Source: Lumbricus terrestris (taxonomy: Eukaryota > Annelida > Clitellata > Crassiclitellata > Lumbricidae). From it: DNA of 64,000 nt. The stretch lies in contig OX457037.1 in assembly GCA_949752735.1 (NCBI GenBank), positions 37,317,096 through 37,381,095 of the forward strand, read 5' to 3'. Position 1 is the first letter of the stretch; each line of letters opens with the position of its first letter. Of this stretch, positions 31,365-42,443 are shown one piece after another. A program made the translations under genes and the position numbers. The notes under the pieces are model-generated. The model made no database searches. It saw nothing but the letters and a program-made list of their open reading frames with translations, and was not told the DNA's origin.

Positions 31365-32944
31365 TCTCTGCTCCACTGGTGACCAGGCAATGTGAAAAAC
31401 ACAGCTGCATGTTTAGAGTGAATTGCGATAGGATTTCATTATACAGCGACAATTGATTTAATTATTTCTTAGCGCAGTAGACGTTTGTGCTGGCAAAATA
31501 TTTCTTGCATCAGCCTGGCAAGAGTACATGTGATATCCAGACCCTGATTTTTAGATATCTGCGTCTATTTGTCGCTGTGGGCCGTAGTTTTTTTATTGAC
31601 GTGGCCTATCATGAGATGTTTTTGCACTGTTTTTAAATTTAGTCGTTATGCTCCGACAAGCAAATGGCGTGAGGGTGTCGACACTAGGAAGTAGGACATG
31701 TGTAAGTAAGCTAGTTTTGTGTAGTTCTTTTGTGGATCAGGGGATTACAGTGATGCACAAAGCCATGTGACTTGGCTGTGTTTGTGACCTGGGGATGGGT
31801 GTTCGTCTGAGTGTGGTGAGCAGGAAGCATTATTTACTGCATTTGGATTGCAGAAAACATGAGCATATATATTTAGAGGTGTTTTACAGGTTCAAATCCC
31901 CGAAATAAATGTTGCTCTGTTGCCGTCATCCAAAATAAAAAATGTAGAAAAATGCAACCATGTCATTGGTACCCCGTAAATTAGAAAAAGATTAGTGTCC
32001 CCTGGCTATGTGCCTAGCTGGAAGTATATATGAGTAGAGATGCAGTGCCTTTTTCTCTGTAAATATAAGATTATTAACCCTTTAGCGAAAAGCATGTACT
32101 AAAATGCATTTGAAAACATGTGCAGCTGGTCGTTAAAGGGTTCAGTCTGTTCAGTGTTTGTTTCTTCAATGAAAGACATTTAGTGTTCATGCATTTAAAT
32201 GTGTTTAACTCTAAAATGTACACCAGTTGTAATGCTAAACTACATCATTGGTCATTTGTGGGAGATTTTGGATTGTGAATTGAGGGAGTTGTGTACTGAC
32301 TATATCTAAAGGTTTATTTCTTTTAATTCTGTTGCAATCGATATTCAGGAAAACAATTACTTCTGTTTGACTAATTGCAATTGACAGAACTTAATTTTTT
32401 AAATGAGAATGATGTTTTTCTTTTTGCCACTTGCCAACTTTATGCTTTGTCTTGAACCAGAAGTTTGTATCATGAACTTTGAGGTTCATGTTCACCCTGC
32501 CTGATATTCCACTTGCCACTGGTAAAAGACAAAAATTGAAGAATGCTGACTTTACCTTGGTTTGTGTGAAGATTGATTGACTCTACAACCAGAATTTAAG
32601 CTTTACTGAACTTTACTTTCCGTTTTTGTTATGAAATGAAAATTACGCACTGAAATGGTGAATATCACGAGATTGAGAGTAAATAAGCTGTCGGCTATTA
32701 AGTGCATGTGTGTTGCTTTGGGATTACATTTCATGGACTTCCAGAGCACTATTCGAAGAGGTGGCTTTGAACATTTAACTTGAGCTTACGTCATTGTGAT
32801 TCAATACTAACCTGATTGGTTTCAATGTTTGCATTGTAAAGTAAAAGCTTGGTGTGCAGGTTTGATCGTCCCTATGAATTTTGTGAATGGACTTCGAGCC
32901 GGTATTTCATTCATTCATTCATGCACACAATGCACAATTATAAT
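31365..32944 (+). other. Aurora 3' UTR and downstream intergenic DNA
   Basis: An AATAAA at 31904-31909 is a plausible polyadenylation signal about 540 nt after the stop codon; another AATAAA-like word follows at about 31932. A 67-bp palindromic repeat with ends aaccctttagcg and cgttaaagggtt lies at 32076-32142. Nothing else recognised. Confidence 0.4.
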
Positions 32945-33187
32945 ACTGATTGATAATAATAATAATATCTTTTCTTTAATTAAACGCCTGCAAGACGCAC
33001 TGTGCTTTACATTTACAAGTTATGCAGTAATCTTAATTAAACTTAACTACTGACTGAACAGACAGCTTTGTAATTACATGGCGCCGATGGCAGCCTACAA
33101 AGCAAATCCGCCCAACGGGGGCTCGAACTCACTACCTCTCGCACTCTTGGCTAGCGTGTTACCACTACTCTACCGGGCCCCCCCCAA
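32945..33187 (-). mobile_element. tRNA-derived SINE, family 1, copy 2
   Basis: Reverse complement of the 25944 copy: the aatatcttttctttaatta tail, gcagcctacaaagcaaatcc body, and ggctcgaactc (B-box) with gctctaccgggcc-like head. Confidence 0.88.
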
Positions 33188-33637
33188 ATTGAGAGTAAAT
33201 GATGCTCAGTGGTTATAGTGGTGCTCGCTAGGTAAATACATAAATGATTTTTTGGGAAAGCCGGTGGTAACATTAATAATTGTCTAATTCTTGTTAAGTG
33301 TGGATAATGCTTCAGTGGCTCATTTTAAATAATCAGTTCTTCTTGTTCTCAATTGCTGTGTCGTCATTAGTTCTTTGGTGATCACTTTCATCATCTCCAT
33401 TATCACTGTTTTTAGTTTGAATAACAGTACGCCTCTCTCTTAAGTTTTGTGACTGTGGTGTCGAACTTGTTATTTTTCAATTGTGCCGCCTATTCTGATT
33501 TTAGAGTAAAATAATTGGACTGTCATCTGGACTGAATGATATCTCTTTATGCTGAATTAGGTTGGCCTGTGCAGTGGCATAAATTCCAATATGAAACAGG
33601 ATATCATTAGAATGTTTTTGCAGTTTTCTTGTAAGGC
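33188..33637. other. Intergenic, nothing recognised
   Basis: AT-rich sequence between the SINE and the LTR element target site. Confidence 0.4.
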
Positions 33638-33642
33638 CTATG

Positions 33643-33745
33643 TGTCACGAGTTGCCCTTGTGAATATCTTTAGGCCATTATTGTATGCTTATATAATTGT
33701 ATCTATGTTGTGCTATGTCTTAGGCCTATATAATTATTATATGCT
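33643..33745 (+). repeat. Left LTR of element B, first part
   Basis: Identical by eye to the first 103 bp of the right LTR (47464-47566). It ends in atgct, the target site of element A. Confidence 0.95.
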
Positions 33746-34310
33746 TGTGAGCTAATGTTGTATAGTCTATGTGATCAGTTGATGTTTAGGCGTACGAATA
33801 GACCAGCTCAAGGTCAGCGTCTAGACAGTTAGGCCTGCAGGTGACAGACTGGCGGGAAAGTTGGCTCGGCCGACCGTCGCCGGAGAGCGAGAGAGAGAGA
33901 GAGATAGGCAGACAGACGGACAGATAGACGGAGAGAGGCAGATAGAAGGACAGAGCGGCAAGGGGAAGAGTGTACGCCCAGACAGTGAGATAAGATGTAG
34001 AAGAAGGAGTTGGTAGTAGAGAAGAGAAGACGTTTTAGAGAACAGTGGAGTTAGATAATAATAGTTGCGTTGCTGTCGTAGAATTCAAGCGTGTGTCGTC
34101 GTTGATGCATTGTTGTGTTATTTGCGTTGTTATGAACGAAGAAGAAAATACAAGAAACAGAGCTTTGTTGTAATTGAACAAGTTAAGAACTTTAGAAACT
34201 TATACACTAGCTTTAGATACCGAAATACAGTGACTAGGTTAGGTGTAGGCTGCGCTACTGAACACAGAAGAAAAAGGAAGAAAACTTTGAAGGTCAATTG
34301 GGGGTTGACA
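33746..34310 (+). repeat. Left LTR of element A
   Basis: Starts TG and ends CA; contains a GAGAGA tract at about 33889-33903. A short ORF starting inside it (34065) occurs again in the right LTR and has no recognised function. Confidence 0.96.
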
Positions 34311-34313
34311 TTT

Positions 34314-34331
34314 TGGTGGCAGCGGTGGGAT
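34314..34331 (+). other. Primer-binding site of element A (tRNA-Leu)
   Basis: tggtggcagcggtgggat lies 3 nt after the LTR. It is complementary to the CCA-terminated 3' end of the animal tRNA-Leu(AAG) type, as I recall that sequence (cccaccgctgccacca). Confidence 0.8.
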
Positions 34332-34370
34332 ACTGAATTCAAGCAAAGGACGTTGGGATAGCGAACTCAT

Positions 34371-34587
34371 TTGGAGGAATATTTTCAATTGGAGGAATAT
34401 TTTCAATTGGAGGAATATTGTCAGTTGGAGGAATATTTTCAATTGGAGGAATATTTTCAATCGGAGGAATATTTTCAATCGGAGGAATATTTTCAATTGG
34501 AGGAATATTTTCAATCGGAGGAATATTTTCAATCGGAGGAATATTTTCAATCGGAGGAATATTTTCAATTGGAGGAATATTTTCAGT
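34371..34587 (+). repeat. 18-bp minisatellite in the leader of element A
   Basis: About twelve units of ttggaggaatattttcaa or the tcggaggaatattttcaa variant. The period is a multiple of three, so two frames stay open (EEYFQL and GGIFSI repeats). These ORFs lack support as genes. Confidence 0.93.
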
Positions 34588-34870
34588 GGATTTTGCTTAC
34601 GAAGCGTTTTCGACGCCAAGTTACGGACGGTGAATATCGAATCAATCTGAGGAGCCGACCACACGGGAGAAGGAAACCGAGCATTCGAAACAACTGGTGA
34701 GAAGATACAACGGGCATACGAACGACATTACGACAACGCAACGCCAGAGAGAGGTATACAAAACTTGCTTGTTTACCCAAGGAGCCATAAGAATTAAAGT
34801 CAGCCAATCACAGATATTCATAGCCACTCCCTCGATTTCTTCACGGTAATCACTGAAGTAAAGAAGAAAG

Positions 34871-37800
34871 ATGGAGAAACTTACAGAACAAAAGCAAGCG
34901 AGTATAAAAAAGATGGCTTCGGATCGAATAATAAAGTTATTAATTGAAGAGGGTCTAGACGTAGAAGAAGTCGAAGAGATGTCTAGAGAAAATTTGATGG
35001 GAGCATTAGCAGAGGTTTGGCTTAAAAAGGAAGCTGAAGAGAAAGGTGCTGTGGGTGGTGTTGAGGAGAAACCAGTTGAAAAACCTCAGCCACCGATGTC
35101 TATGGAGGCGTTGATGCAATTTATGATGATGAGGGAGGAGCAACGCAGACAAGAAGAGAAAGCGAAAGAGGAACAACGCAGACAGGAAGAGAAAGAAAAA
35201 GAGGAGCAACGTAGGCAAGAAGAGAAAGAACGGAAACAAGAAGAGGAACAACGGAGAAAAGAGGAGAAAGAGAAAGAAGAGCAACGTAGACAAGAAGAGA
35301 AAGAGAAAGAGGAGCAACGGAGACGAGAGGAGAAAGAACAAAAACAAAAAGAGAAAGAGGAGAAACGGAGACAAGAAGAGAAAGAACGGAGACAAGAAGA
35401 GATTGAACGAACAGAAAAGCTTCGACTAGAGGAAAAAGCAAGAGCAGAACAAGCAGAAAGGATGAGACAAGAAGAGATACAGATGCAGAAGCAGCAGTTC
35501 CAGCTTCAGCTAGAACAACTGAAAAGAGATCGTGACGAAGCTGAACGAAGAAGAATGGAATTGATGATAGAATACGAGAGAGCAAGGAAAAGTGATGAAG
35601 AAATACGAAAACAACAGATGGAAGAGCAAAAGATTCGTGAGGAAGACAAAGAAGCCATGCGTTTGGCAGAATTACAAAGAGCCGAAGAGATTCGACAGGA
35701 AGAATTGAAAATGGAGAAAGAAAATTTGGAAAAAGCGGAAAGAGAAAGGGAAGAACAATTAGAATTAGAACAAAAGAAACTCGCTCTTAAGGAAGCTCAG
35801 CTCCGAAAAATGGCTATAGAAAAGGAGGAACGCAGAAGACAGTTAGAATTGTTGCAGCAAAAGATAGAACAAGAAGAACTGCGTAGGGTAGAAGATCAAA
35901 ATAGACTGAGGGAACGAAATGAAGACGAAAGAAGAAGCCGTGAGGAGTCAGAACGAAACAGGATCAGAGAAAGTGAGACAATGGTGTCCAAGATTAAAAG
36001 GATAGGTGATGCAATGAAACACGTATTACCTAAGATGCCATATGATATGATGGAGGTGCCATTATATTTTGAGACAGTTGAGAATGCATTCAACAGTTTT
36101 ACGGTGGAAAAGCAGTTTTGGGTCAAATTGCTGTTGCCACTAATGACGCCAAGAGCAAGAACGGTGTTGAACCGATTGTCTTTCGATGATCTAGACGATT
36201 ACGACAGAGTGAAAGAACATTTACTGAAAGAATTCAAATTGACAGCGAGAGAATATCGATCACGATTTGGAGATGCGAGGAAAACGGCAGAAGAAACATA
36301 CACGATGTTTACAGCAAGATTAAAGAATCTGTTGAACTATTATGTCAGAAGTAGGCGAGTGGGCAAAAGCTACGAGAAGTTATTTGATCTGTTGGTGGCG
36401 GATAAGTTGAAAGAATGTCTACCACCGGGTCCACTACAGTTCGTACTAGCAAAAGAGGGTACTGAATGCTTTGAAGCTAGTAATGTTGCAGAACTCGCAG
36501 ACGTACACGTGAACAATCGAATTGGTCTAATGTTTCAAGACAAACCGAAATATGAAGCATGGGGAAATAGTTCGAAGCAAACCAGGTGGAATAGTAATAA
36601 CAAAGAAACAGGAATCCAAGCCAGAAATAACGAAGCAAGGAATGATGGTGCTCCTGGAAGACAGTTTGGTCAAGATAGAAGAGAAGCAACGGGTGACAGA
36701 CAAATGTACAGTCGAATTCCAGTGATGGGACGCCAAAGAGAAAACAATACAGCGTACAATTACAGGCGGGAGAGCACTGAACAGAGAGGGATTGTTAAGA
36801 AACGTTGCCATAATTGTCAGTCAGACCGACATCTGATAAAGGATTGCAAAGTACCACCAAGAATGACGAATCTGAGAAATAGATTTACTCGAAGTGCAGA
36901 AAATCTCAGAGTAAATCAGATACAAGTAATGAATGCACCGAATCAGTCTGAAGAACAAGACAACCGCGAAACGGAAGTGAAGTCAGTGATGAAGTGCACG
37001 CCTCAATTTGCTATACAGAGAGAAATAGTAAATTCTGCTCCAATTAAAGATACTGGTCGAGAAACAGAAAGCAAAGATGAGTGTCAACGTACGAAGAAGT
37101 CTTTACTACAGCATGTCAATGTAGAGATACGTGGAAATGATGACAGTTGTCATCCCGTGCAAGTCAGAGCGCTGATCGACTCTGGTACTGAGATTCCAGT
37201 AATCAATGAGGAATTGTTGAAAGGAGCGACAGTGGAAGAAATTGGCAGAGTACATTTGCAATGTGTGGCTGGAGAACCCATTCCAGCTAAGTTGGTGAAA
37301 ATCGAAGTGCGGATGAGTTGTCCTAACGAAGGAGGAGATTTGAAAGACAAGGGAGTAAATATCGCGCCATATTTAACCTTGGTGTGTGCCAGCATTCCGG
37401 CAGTCTTGTGCAAAGATAACAAAGAAAAGTTCTTGCTGCATCCAGAGATAATCGCAGAACTGAAAGAGGTTCCACCAGTGAGTGTATTACAAGGAGAATT
37501 GCAAGCGAATGTGACTACAAGAGCACAGAGTCGGAGAAGAGAAGTGGAAGAAGGAGAAGAGGAAAAGTCAAATGAAAGTTTGCTAGATGAGGACACAGAA
37601 AGCGATGATGAACAAAGCGTTCAAGAAGAAGAAGAAGGAATAACATCCGGAAACAATGAAATTGAAGAAGAGATGGTTGCATGTGAACGTGATAATGATG
37701 ATGATTCTGAGAGTGATGGTGAAATAGACACGAGTATGAGGGATTTGTTTGCCGAGAATACGAGTGATGAAAGACAATTGGCAGACGCAAAGAAATTTGA

Positions 37801-40522
37801 AGAGCAGCAGAGAAATGACGAGTCACTGAGGTCGTGGTGGAAGATAGCTGAAGACAAAGGATCAGAGTTTAGTGTGGTGAATGGGTTGATGTATAAGAAG
37901 CATCAAATGTTGGACCAGTTGGTGTATCAGTTGGTGTTGCCGAAGGAAAGAAGAATTCAGGTGATGGAATTGGCACATGAGTCAGTATTTGGCGGACACT
38001 TGGGAGAAGAGAAGACAAGGGAACGTATCAAGTTGTCCTTTGTGTGGCCAAGAATGCGTAGAGATGTGGTGAAGTTCTGCAAGTCCTGTGAGAAGTGTCA
38101 ATTGAAAGCACGAAGTTTGGTGATGGATCGAGTGTCGATTACACCAATACCAAGAGAGGATGTACCGTTCAGAAGAATGACCATGGACGTCGTAGGACCA
38201 ATCGAACCGACTTCAGCAGCAGGGCATAAGTATTGTTTGTGCATCGTGGACTCATGTACAAGATGGCCGACAATATTCTTGATGAAGTCATTGACCGCTA
38301 AGGCTGTATGCGAAGCTTTGATGAAGCTGTTCATGGATGTGGGAGTTCCGTCAGTAATCACGAGCGATAGAGGGACGAATTTCACAGCCAGTCTAACAAG
38401 AGAATTTCTGAAACTGATGGGATGTTGTCCTCGATTCGATTCGCCAGGACATCCAGAAGCGGCAGGATTGGTGGAGAGATGGAATCAAACGTTCAAGAAA
38501 ATGATTCATCATGTCGTTGTGGAAAATCCGAGACAGTGGCATAAAATTATTCCATTTACAGTCTGGGCATTGAGAGAAGTGCCTAATGCAACTACCGGAG
38601 TGGCACCGTATTTGCTGGTCTATGGAAAGTTGCCGAGAGGGCCACTCACCATCCTTAAAGAAAGCTGGACCAAAGAAATAAATCTACCACCGAACATTGG
38701 AGTGCAACCGGCGAAGTACCTGAAGAATTTAAGAGCAGACATGGAAAAGGCCTTGACATTCGCCGAGAGCTGTGCTGAAGAAAAGCAAAAACAGTACGCC
38801 AGTCAATACAACAAAAGAGCAAAAGATAAAGAATTCGAGCCAGGAGAGAACGTCATCGTGCTGTATCCAACGTCAACCAATAAATTGATCTCCCGATGGC
38901 ATGGTCCATGCACGGTCCTGCAAAGAAGATCCAAATATTCGTATCTGGTGGACATGAACGAAAACGGTCGACGGATTATTCATGCTAACAAGATGAGGAA
39001 GTTCATTACGAGAACATTGTCTTGTGGTCTGATCGTGGAAGAGGATGACGAATTTGGATCAGTGGTAGAAATACCGCTGAAGGAAGACTATTCAGAGACA
39101 AAACAGAAGTCACTTCAATTGGATTACGAACAAATTGGACATCTGACCAGCGAACAGCAGAAACAATTACTTGATGTACTGAATCGATATGCAGACAGAT
39201 TTTCAGACCAACCTGGATTATGTACATTAGTAGAACACGAAGTGGTGCTGAGACCAGACTTTCGAGAAAAAGAATTCGTGGCATATCGAATACCATTAAT
39301 ATACCGAGCAGAAGTGGAAAAACAAATACAAGAGATGCTGAAAGAAAACATCATTCAACCATCGTCAAGCAGAATGGCAAGTCCACTTGTCATTGTCAAA
39401 AAGAAGAATGGATCCTTGAGATTGGCTTGTGACTACAGATACATTAACTCTTTTACTGAAAAATGCCGACATCCTATGCCAATCGTCAACGATGTCTTGA
39501 GCAAAGTTGGAAAATCCAAGTTCATTTCTGTTATGGACTGTCGCAGTGCCTATTGGACTTGTCCTGTGAAAAAGAGTGACCAATGGAAGACTGCGTTTGT
39601 TACACATAATGGACTGTATGAATTTACGCGTGTTCCGTTTGGAATGATTAACTCTGGACGGACTTTTGTAAAAGCGATAAATATGATCTTGCAACCGATT
39701 CATGATTTTACTGAACCTTATGTTGATGACATTGCAGTGCATTCGAATGATTGGGACAGTCATTTAAGACATTTGGAATTATTTTTGAAACAAATAAGAC
39801 TGCATAATGTAACATTGAACTTGAAGAAATGTGTGTTTGGTAAGAGTGAGGTGAAGTTCATCGGTCACCTCATAGGATCAGGGAAGAAGATGATGAATCC
39901 AGATAGGATTGACAGTTTAATTAATTTGAAGAAACCTGAAACCAGGAAGGAAGTGAAGCAAGTCTTAGGATTTTTTGGATTTTACAGACAGTTTATTTGT
40001 AATTTTGCTGAAATTGCTAAACCATTGACAGACTTGACTAGCAAGAAAGTACCTGATAACATTGTTTGGACTGATGCACATCAGAAATCTTTTGATTCCC
40101 TTAAACAGATTGTCTTATCAAATGTGATTCTATATATGTTTGAGGTTGGGAAACCATTTAATTTGTACTGTGATAGCAGTGATTTTGCTGTGGGAGCTGT
40201 ACTGTCTCAGGTGGACGAGGAAGGGATTGAACGTCCTGTTTCATTTATCAGTCAGAAGCTGACAGATACTCAGAGGAGGTGGGCGACGATTGAGAAGGAA
40301 GCCTATGCAATCATATGGGCTTTAAACAAGTTGAAAGAAATTCTTATTGGTTCCAAAATCAATGTGTTTACAGACCATAATCCTTTAGTTTATTTGACTG
40401 AATCAATGTCGAAATCTGCTAAATTAGTCAGATGGTCTTTATCATTGCAAAATTTTGACATTCTGTTGAACTATAAGAAAGGTAAATTGAATGTAGTAGC
40501 TGATTGTCTGTCTAGATTGTAG
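34871..40522 (+). CDS. Gag-Pol polyprotein of element A (gag-PR-INT-RT-RNase H)
   Basis: One 1,883-residue frame without stops. A Glu/Lys/Arg/Gln-rich coiled coil (about 75-375) precedes the gag core. A CCHC zinc knuckle lies at 646-659 (C-x2-C-x4-H-x4-C), and an aspartic protease at 770 (DSGT). The integrase HHCC zinc domain spans about 1036-1076, its core uses D1106, D1166 and E1202 with the D-35-E spacing, and a WHGP module follows. Reverse transcriptase has YVDD at 1617-1620 and RNase H begins with D1768. Integrase therefore precedes RT, as in Ty1/copia, although sequence motifs are Ty3/gypsy; this marks the Gmr1 group. Fused gag-pol with no frameshift signal is also notable. The ATG at 34871 is the first in frame after the leader. 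Confidence 0.96.
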   Translation: MEKLTEQKQASIKKMASDRIIKLLIEEGLDVEEVEEMSRENLMGALAEVWLKKEAEEKGAVGGVEEKPVEKPQPPMSMEALMQFMMMREEQRRQEEKAKEEQRRQEEKEKEEQRRQEEKERKQEEEQRRKEEKEKEEQRRQEEKEKEEQRRREEKEQKQKEKEEKRRQEEKERRQEEIERTEKLRLEEKARAEQAERMRQEEIQMQKQQFQLQLEQLKRDRDEAERRRMELMIEYERARKSDEEIRKQQMEEQKIREEDKEAMRLAELQRAEEIRQEELKMEKENLEKAEREREEQLELEQKKLALKEAQLRKMAIEKEERRRQLELLQQKIEQEELRRVEDQNRLRERNEDERRSREESERNRIRESETMVSKIKRIGDAMKHVLPKMPYDMMEVPLYFETVENAFNSFTVEKQFWVKLLLPLMTPRARTVLNRLSFDDLDDYDRVKEHLLKEFKLTAREYRSRFGDARKTAEETYTMFTARLKNLLNYYVRSRRVGKSYEKLFDLLVADKLKECLPPGPLQFVLAKEGTECFEASNVAELADVHVNNRIGLMFQDKPKYEAWGNSSKQTRWNSNNKETGIQARNNEARNDGAPGRQFGQDRREATGDRQMYSRIPVMGRQRENNTAYNYRRESTEQRGIVKKRCHNCQSDRHLIKDCKVPPRMTNLRNRFTRSAENLRVNQIQVMNAPNQSEEQDNRETEVKSVMKCTPQFAIQREIVNSAPIKDTGRETESKDECQRTKKSLLQHVNVEIRGNDDSCHPVQVRALIDSGTEIPVINEELLKGATVEEIGRVHLQCVAGEPIPAKLVKIEVRMSCPNEGGDLKDKGVNIAPYLTLVCASIPAVLCKDNKEKFLLHPEIIAELKEVPPVSVLQGELQANVTTRAQSRRREVEEGEEEKSNESLLDEDTESDDEQSVQEEEEGITSGNNEIEEEMVACERDNDDDSESDGEIDTSMRDLFAENTSDERQLADAKKFEEQQRNDESLRSWWKIAEDKGSEFSVVNGLMYKKHQMLDQLVYQLVLPKERRIQVMELAHESVFGGHLGEEKTRERIKLSFVWPRMRRDVVKFCKSCEKCQLKARSLVMDRVSITPIPREDVPFRRMTMDVVGPIEPTSAAGHKYCLCIVDSCTRWPTIFLMKSLTAKAVCEALMKLFMDVGVPSVITSDRGTNFTASLTREFLKLMGCCPRFDSPGHPEAAGLVERWNQTFKKMIHHVVVENPRQWHKIIPFTVWALREVPNATTGVAPYLLVYGKLPRGPLTILKESWTKEINLPPNIGVQPAKYLKNLRADMEKALTFAESCAEEKQKQYASQYNKRAKDKEFEPGENVIVLYPTSTNKLISRWHGPCTVLQRRSKYSYLVDMNENGRRIIHANKMRKFITRTLSCGLIVEEDDEFGSVVEIPLKEDYSETKQKSLQLDYEQIGHLTSEQQKQLLDVLNRYADRFSDQPGLCTLVEHEVVLRPDFREKEFVAYRIPLIYRAEVEKQIQEMLKENIIQPSSSRMASPLVIVKKKNGSLRLACDYRYINSFTEKCRHPMPIVNDVLSKVGKSKFISVMDCRSAYWTCPVKKSDQWKTAFVTHNGLYEFTRVPFGMINSGRTFVKAINMILQPIHDFTEPYVDDIAVHSNDWDSHLRHLELFLKQIRLHNVTLNLKKCVFGKSEVKFIGHLIGSGKKMMNPDRIDSLINLKKPETRKEVKQVLGFFGFYRQFICNFAEIAKPLTDLTSKKVPDNIVWTDAHQKSFDSLKQIVLSNVILYMFEVGKPFNLYCDSSDFAVGAVLSQVDEEGIERPVSFISQKLTDTQRRWATIEKEAYAIIWALNKLKEILIGSKINVFTDHNPLVYLTESMSKSAKLVRWSLSLQNFDILLNYKKGKLNVVADCLSRL

Positions 40523-40612
40523 TGTAAGATATTTTATGATGTATTATGTTATGGACTATTTGCATTGTTTAGTTAAGGTACGTTCGCTAATTTTTATAGA
40601 TAATTAGCTCTC

Positions 40613-40635
40613 TTTAAAAGAAAGGAGGGAGGTAA
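40613..40635 (+). other. Polypurine tract region of element A
   Basis: The purine-rich aaaagaaaggagggaggtaa immediately precedes the right LTR and would prime plus-strand DNA synthesis. Confidence 0.75.
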
Positions 40636-41205
40636 TGTGAGCTAATGTTGTATAGTCTATGTGATCAGTTGATGTTTAGGCGTACGAATAGACCAGCTCA
40701 AGGTCAGCGTCTAGACAGTTAGGCCTGCAGGTGACAGACTGGCGGGAAAGTTGGCGCGGCTTGGCCGACCGTCGCCGGAGAGCGAGAGAGAGAGAGAGAT
40801 AGGCAGACAGACGGACAGATAGACGGAGAGAGGCAGATAGAAGGACAGAGCGGCAAGGGGAAGAGTGTACGCCCAGACAGTGAGATAAGATGTAGAAGAA
40901 GGAGTTGGTAGTAGAGAAGAGAAGACGTTTTAGAGAACAGTGGAGTTAGATAATAATAGTTGCGTTGCTGTCGTAGAATTCAAGCGTGTGTCGTCGTTGA
41001 TGCATTGTTGTGTTATTTGCGTTGTTATGAACGAAGAAGAAAATACAAGAAACAGAGCTTTGTTGTAATTGAACAAGTTAAGAACTTTAGAAACTTATAC
41101 ACTAGCTTTAGATACCGAAATACAGTGACTAGGTTAGGTGTAGGCTGCGCTACTGAACACTGAAGAAAAAGGAAGAAAACTTTGAAGGTCAATTGGGGGT
41201 TGACA
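40636..41205 (+). repeat. Right LTR of element A
   Basis: 570 bp, ends ggggttgaca. It has an extra 5 bp (gcggc) relative to the left copy near 40755. Confidence 0.96.
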
Positions 41206-41210
41206 ATGCT

Positions 41211-42102
41211 TAAAGGAACATTGTGACAATATTATAATATATACTTAGTGCCACATAGCTATATATATTAATATATCGATGGTCGTTGGGTCCAAGAAGG
41301 TGTGCCGGGGGGAAAGGTCATCTGTCTGGAGGCGGATAGGCTATATAGGCAAGAGTACAGACTGTCTGGAGGTCAATCGTCGTCAATCGTCGTGAGTCGT
41401 CAGAAGTCAATCGTCGGAAGTGAATCGTCGGAAGTCAACCGTCGGAGTCCAGTGGTCGGAAGGCGAATACGGAGCACAACGGTGCTACCAGGCGGGTTTA
41501 CGGAGCACAACCGTGCTGCCAGGAGAATACGAAGCACAACGGTGCTACGGTGCTATCCGACGAGGACGGAGTCATCTTCTCCGCCACTTCTACGACAGGA
41601 GGTGGGCGGTGCCGGAAGGCACTCCTCTACAAGACGCGGTCAGCGGTCGTGACTGGAACGCCAGCAGGACTGCAACTCTGGACGCTGGGTTCTTCTTCCA
41701 TCCTGGAACGAGGAAACGGACGAAGTCGACTTCAGAACGGAGCAACCGAACCAGACCAGTGAGCCGACAGAAGCCCTTCGCTGCGTAACCAGTAGGACTT
41801 CTTCACACCTACAGAAACTGTCGCCATGCGAACGGTAACGTGAGTCATCGACCAGTTGTTGGGTGGGGTCTGGGGGAGGGCACGACCATCGATTAGGGCG
41901 CTATAGATTTAGTCTATCGACGATATTATTTTGCTCTATATGTATTATGTCTTTCAGTTTAATTTCAGTTGTCTTTTTACCTTAATAATTTCTAAACGAG
42001 TTCTGTGCTTTGTTCTATAGTCTAGTACTTCGATATTAGTCTTAAACACCCTGGTCCGTAATAGGCTAGGGCCTAACTCACCATTAAAGATAACTCATGA
42101 CA
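41211..42102 (+). repeat. Left LTR of element B, second part
   Basis: Continues the LTR after the atgct duplication. Contains three ~30-bp repeats around acggagcacaacggtgctac and a gtcggaagt repeat. Ends taactcatgaca. Open frames in it recur in the right LTR and are not supported as genes. Confidence 0.95.
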
Positions 42103-42105
42103 ATG

Positions 42106-42121
42106 TGGTGGCAGCGGTGGG
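42106..42121 (+). other. Primer-binding site of element B (tRNA-Leu)
   Basis: tggtggcagcggtggg, 3 nt after the LTR, the same tRNA-Leu complement used by element A. Confidence 0.8.
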
Positions 42122-42443
42122 GTGGTTGAGTTTGTTTAGGCTAGTGTCGGGGTATTAGTATAACATAGCTTTCATTATCTCGATAGAATTAGACGGGGAT
42201 TTAGGCACTGCTAGACATTTTAGCTAAACGCATTGAAGCATTGCTAAAGATTGTTTATGCTAGGATAGGGTAGGTGTTGTACGCTGCATAAAATAGGCCA
42301 GAGGGATTGTTTAAAGACATACTTCTTTTAGCGTCGCCTATAGTGGGGTCTAAGATAATTATCTAGACTGAATAGACTAGCATTTGTCGCTGAGGGGATA
42401 TTCTGTTTCAGTTTAGCCCACAGTCTGCTACTTATTTCTCGAC

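Larger units (their letters stand above)
33746..41205 (+). mobile_element. Element A: Gmr1-type Ty3/gypsy LTR retrotransposon, complete
   Basis: 7,460 bp with LTRs 33746-34310 (565 bp) and 40636-41205 (570 bp), both TGTGAGC...TTGACA. They differ by one 5-bp indel and two substitutions that I can find. Perfect 5-bp target duplication atgct at 33741-33745 and 41206-41210. It has a primer-binding site, a leader with an 18-bp minisatellite, one intact 1,883-codon gag-pol frame and a purine tract. Every component needed for retrotransposition appears intact. Confidence 0.97.

Noticed and set aside
34371..34700. 109-codon frame in the element A leader
   Set aside because: It consists of the 18-bp minisatellite read through and ends before gag; no domain or start context.
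35006..35585. Minus-strand Phe/Leu-rich frames opposite element A gag
   Set aside because: They are the antisense of the Glu/Lys/Arg coiled-coil repeats and mimic membrane proteins.
41302..41788. Frames of 70-122 codons inside the element B LTR
   Set aside because: Identical frames recur in the right LTR (47635-48154); LTR sequence of this kind has no known protein, and three overlapping frames are open at once.
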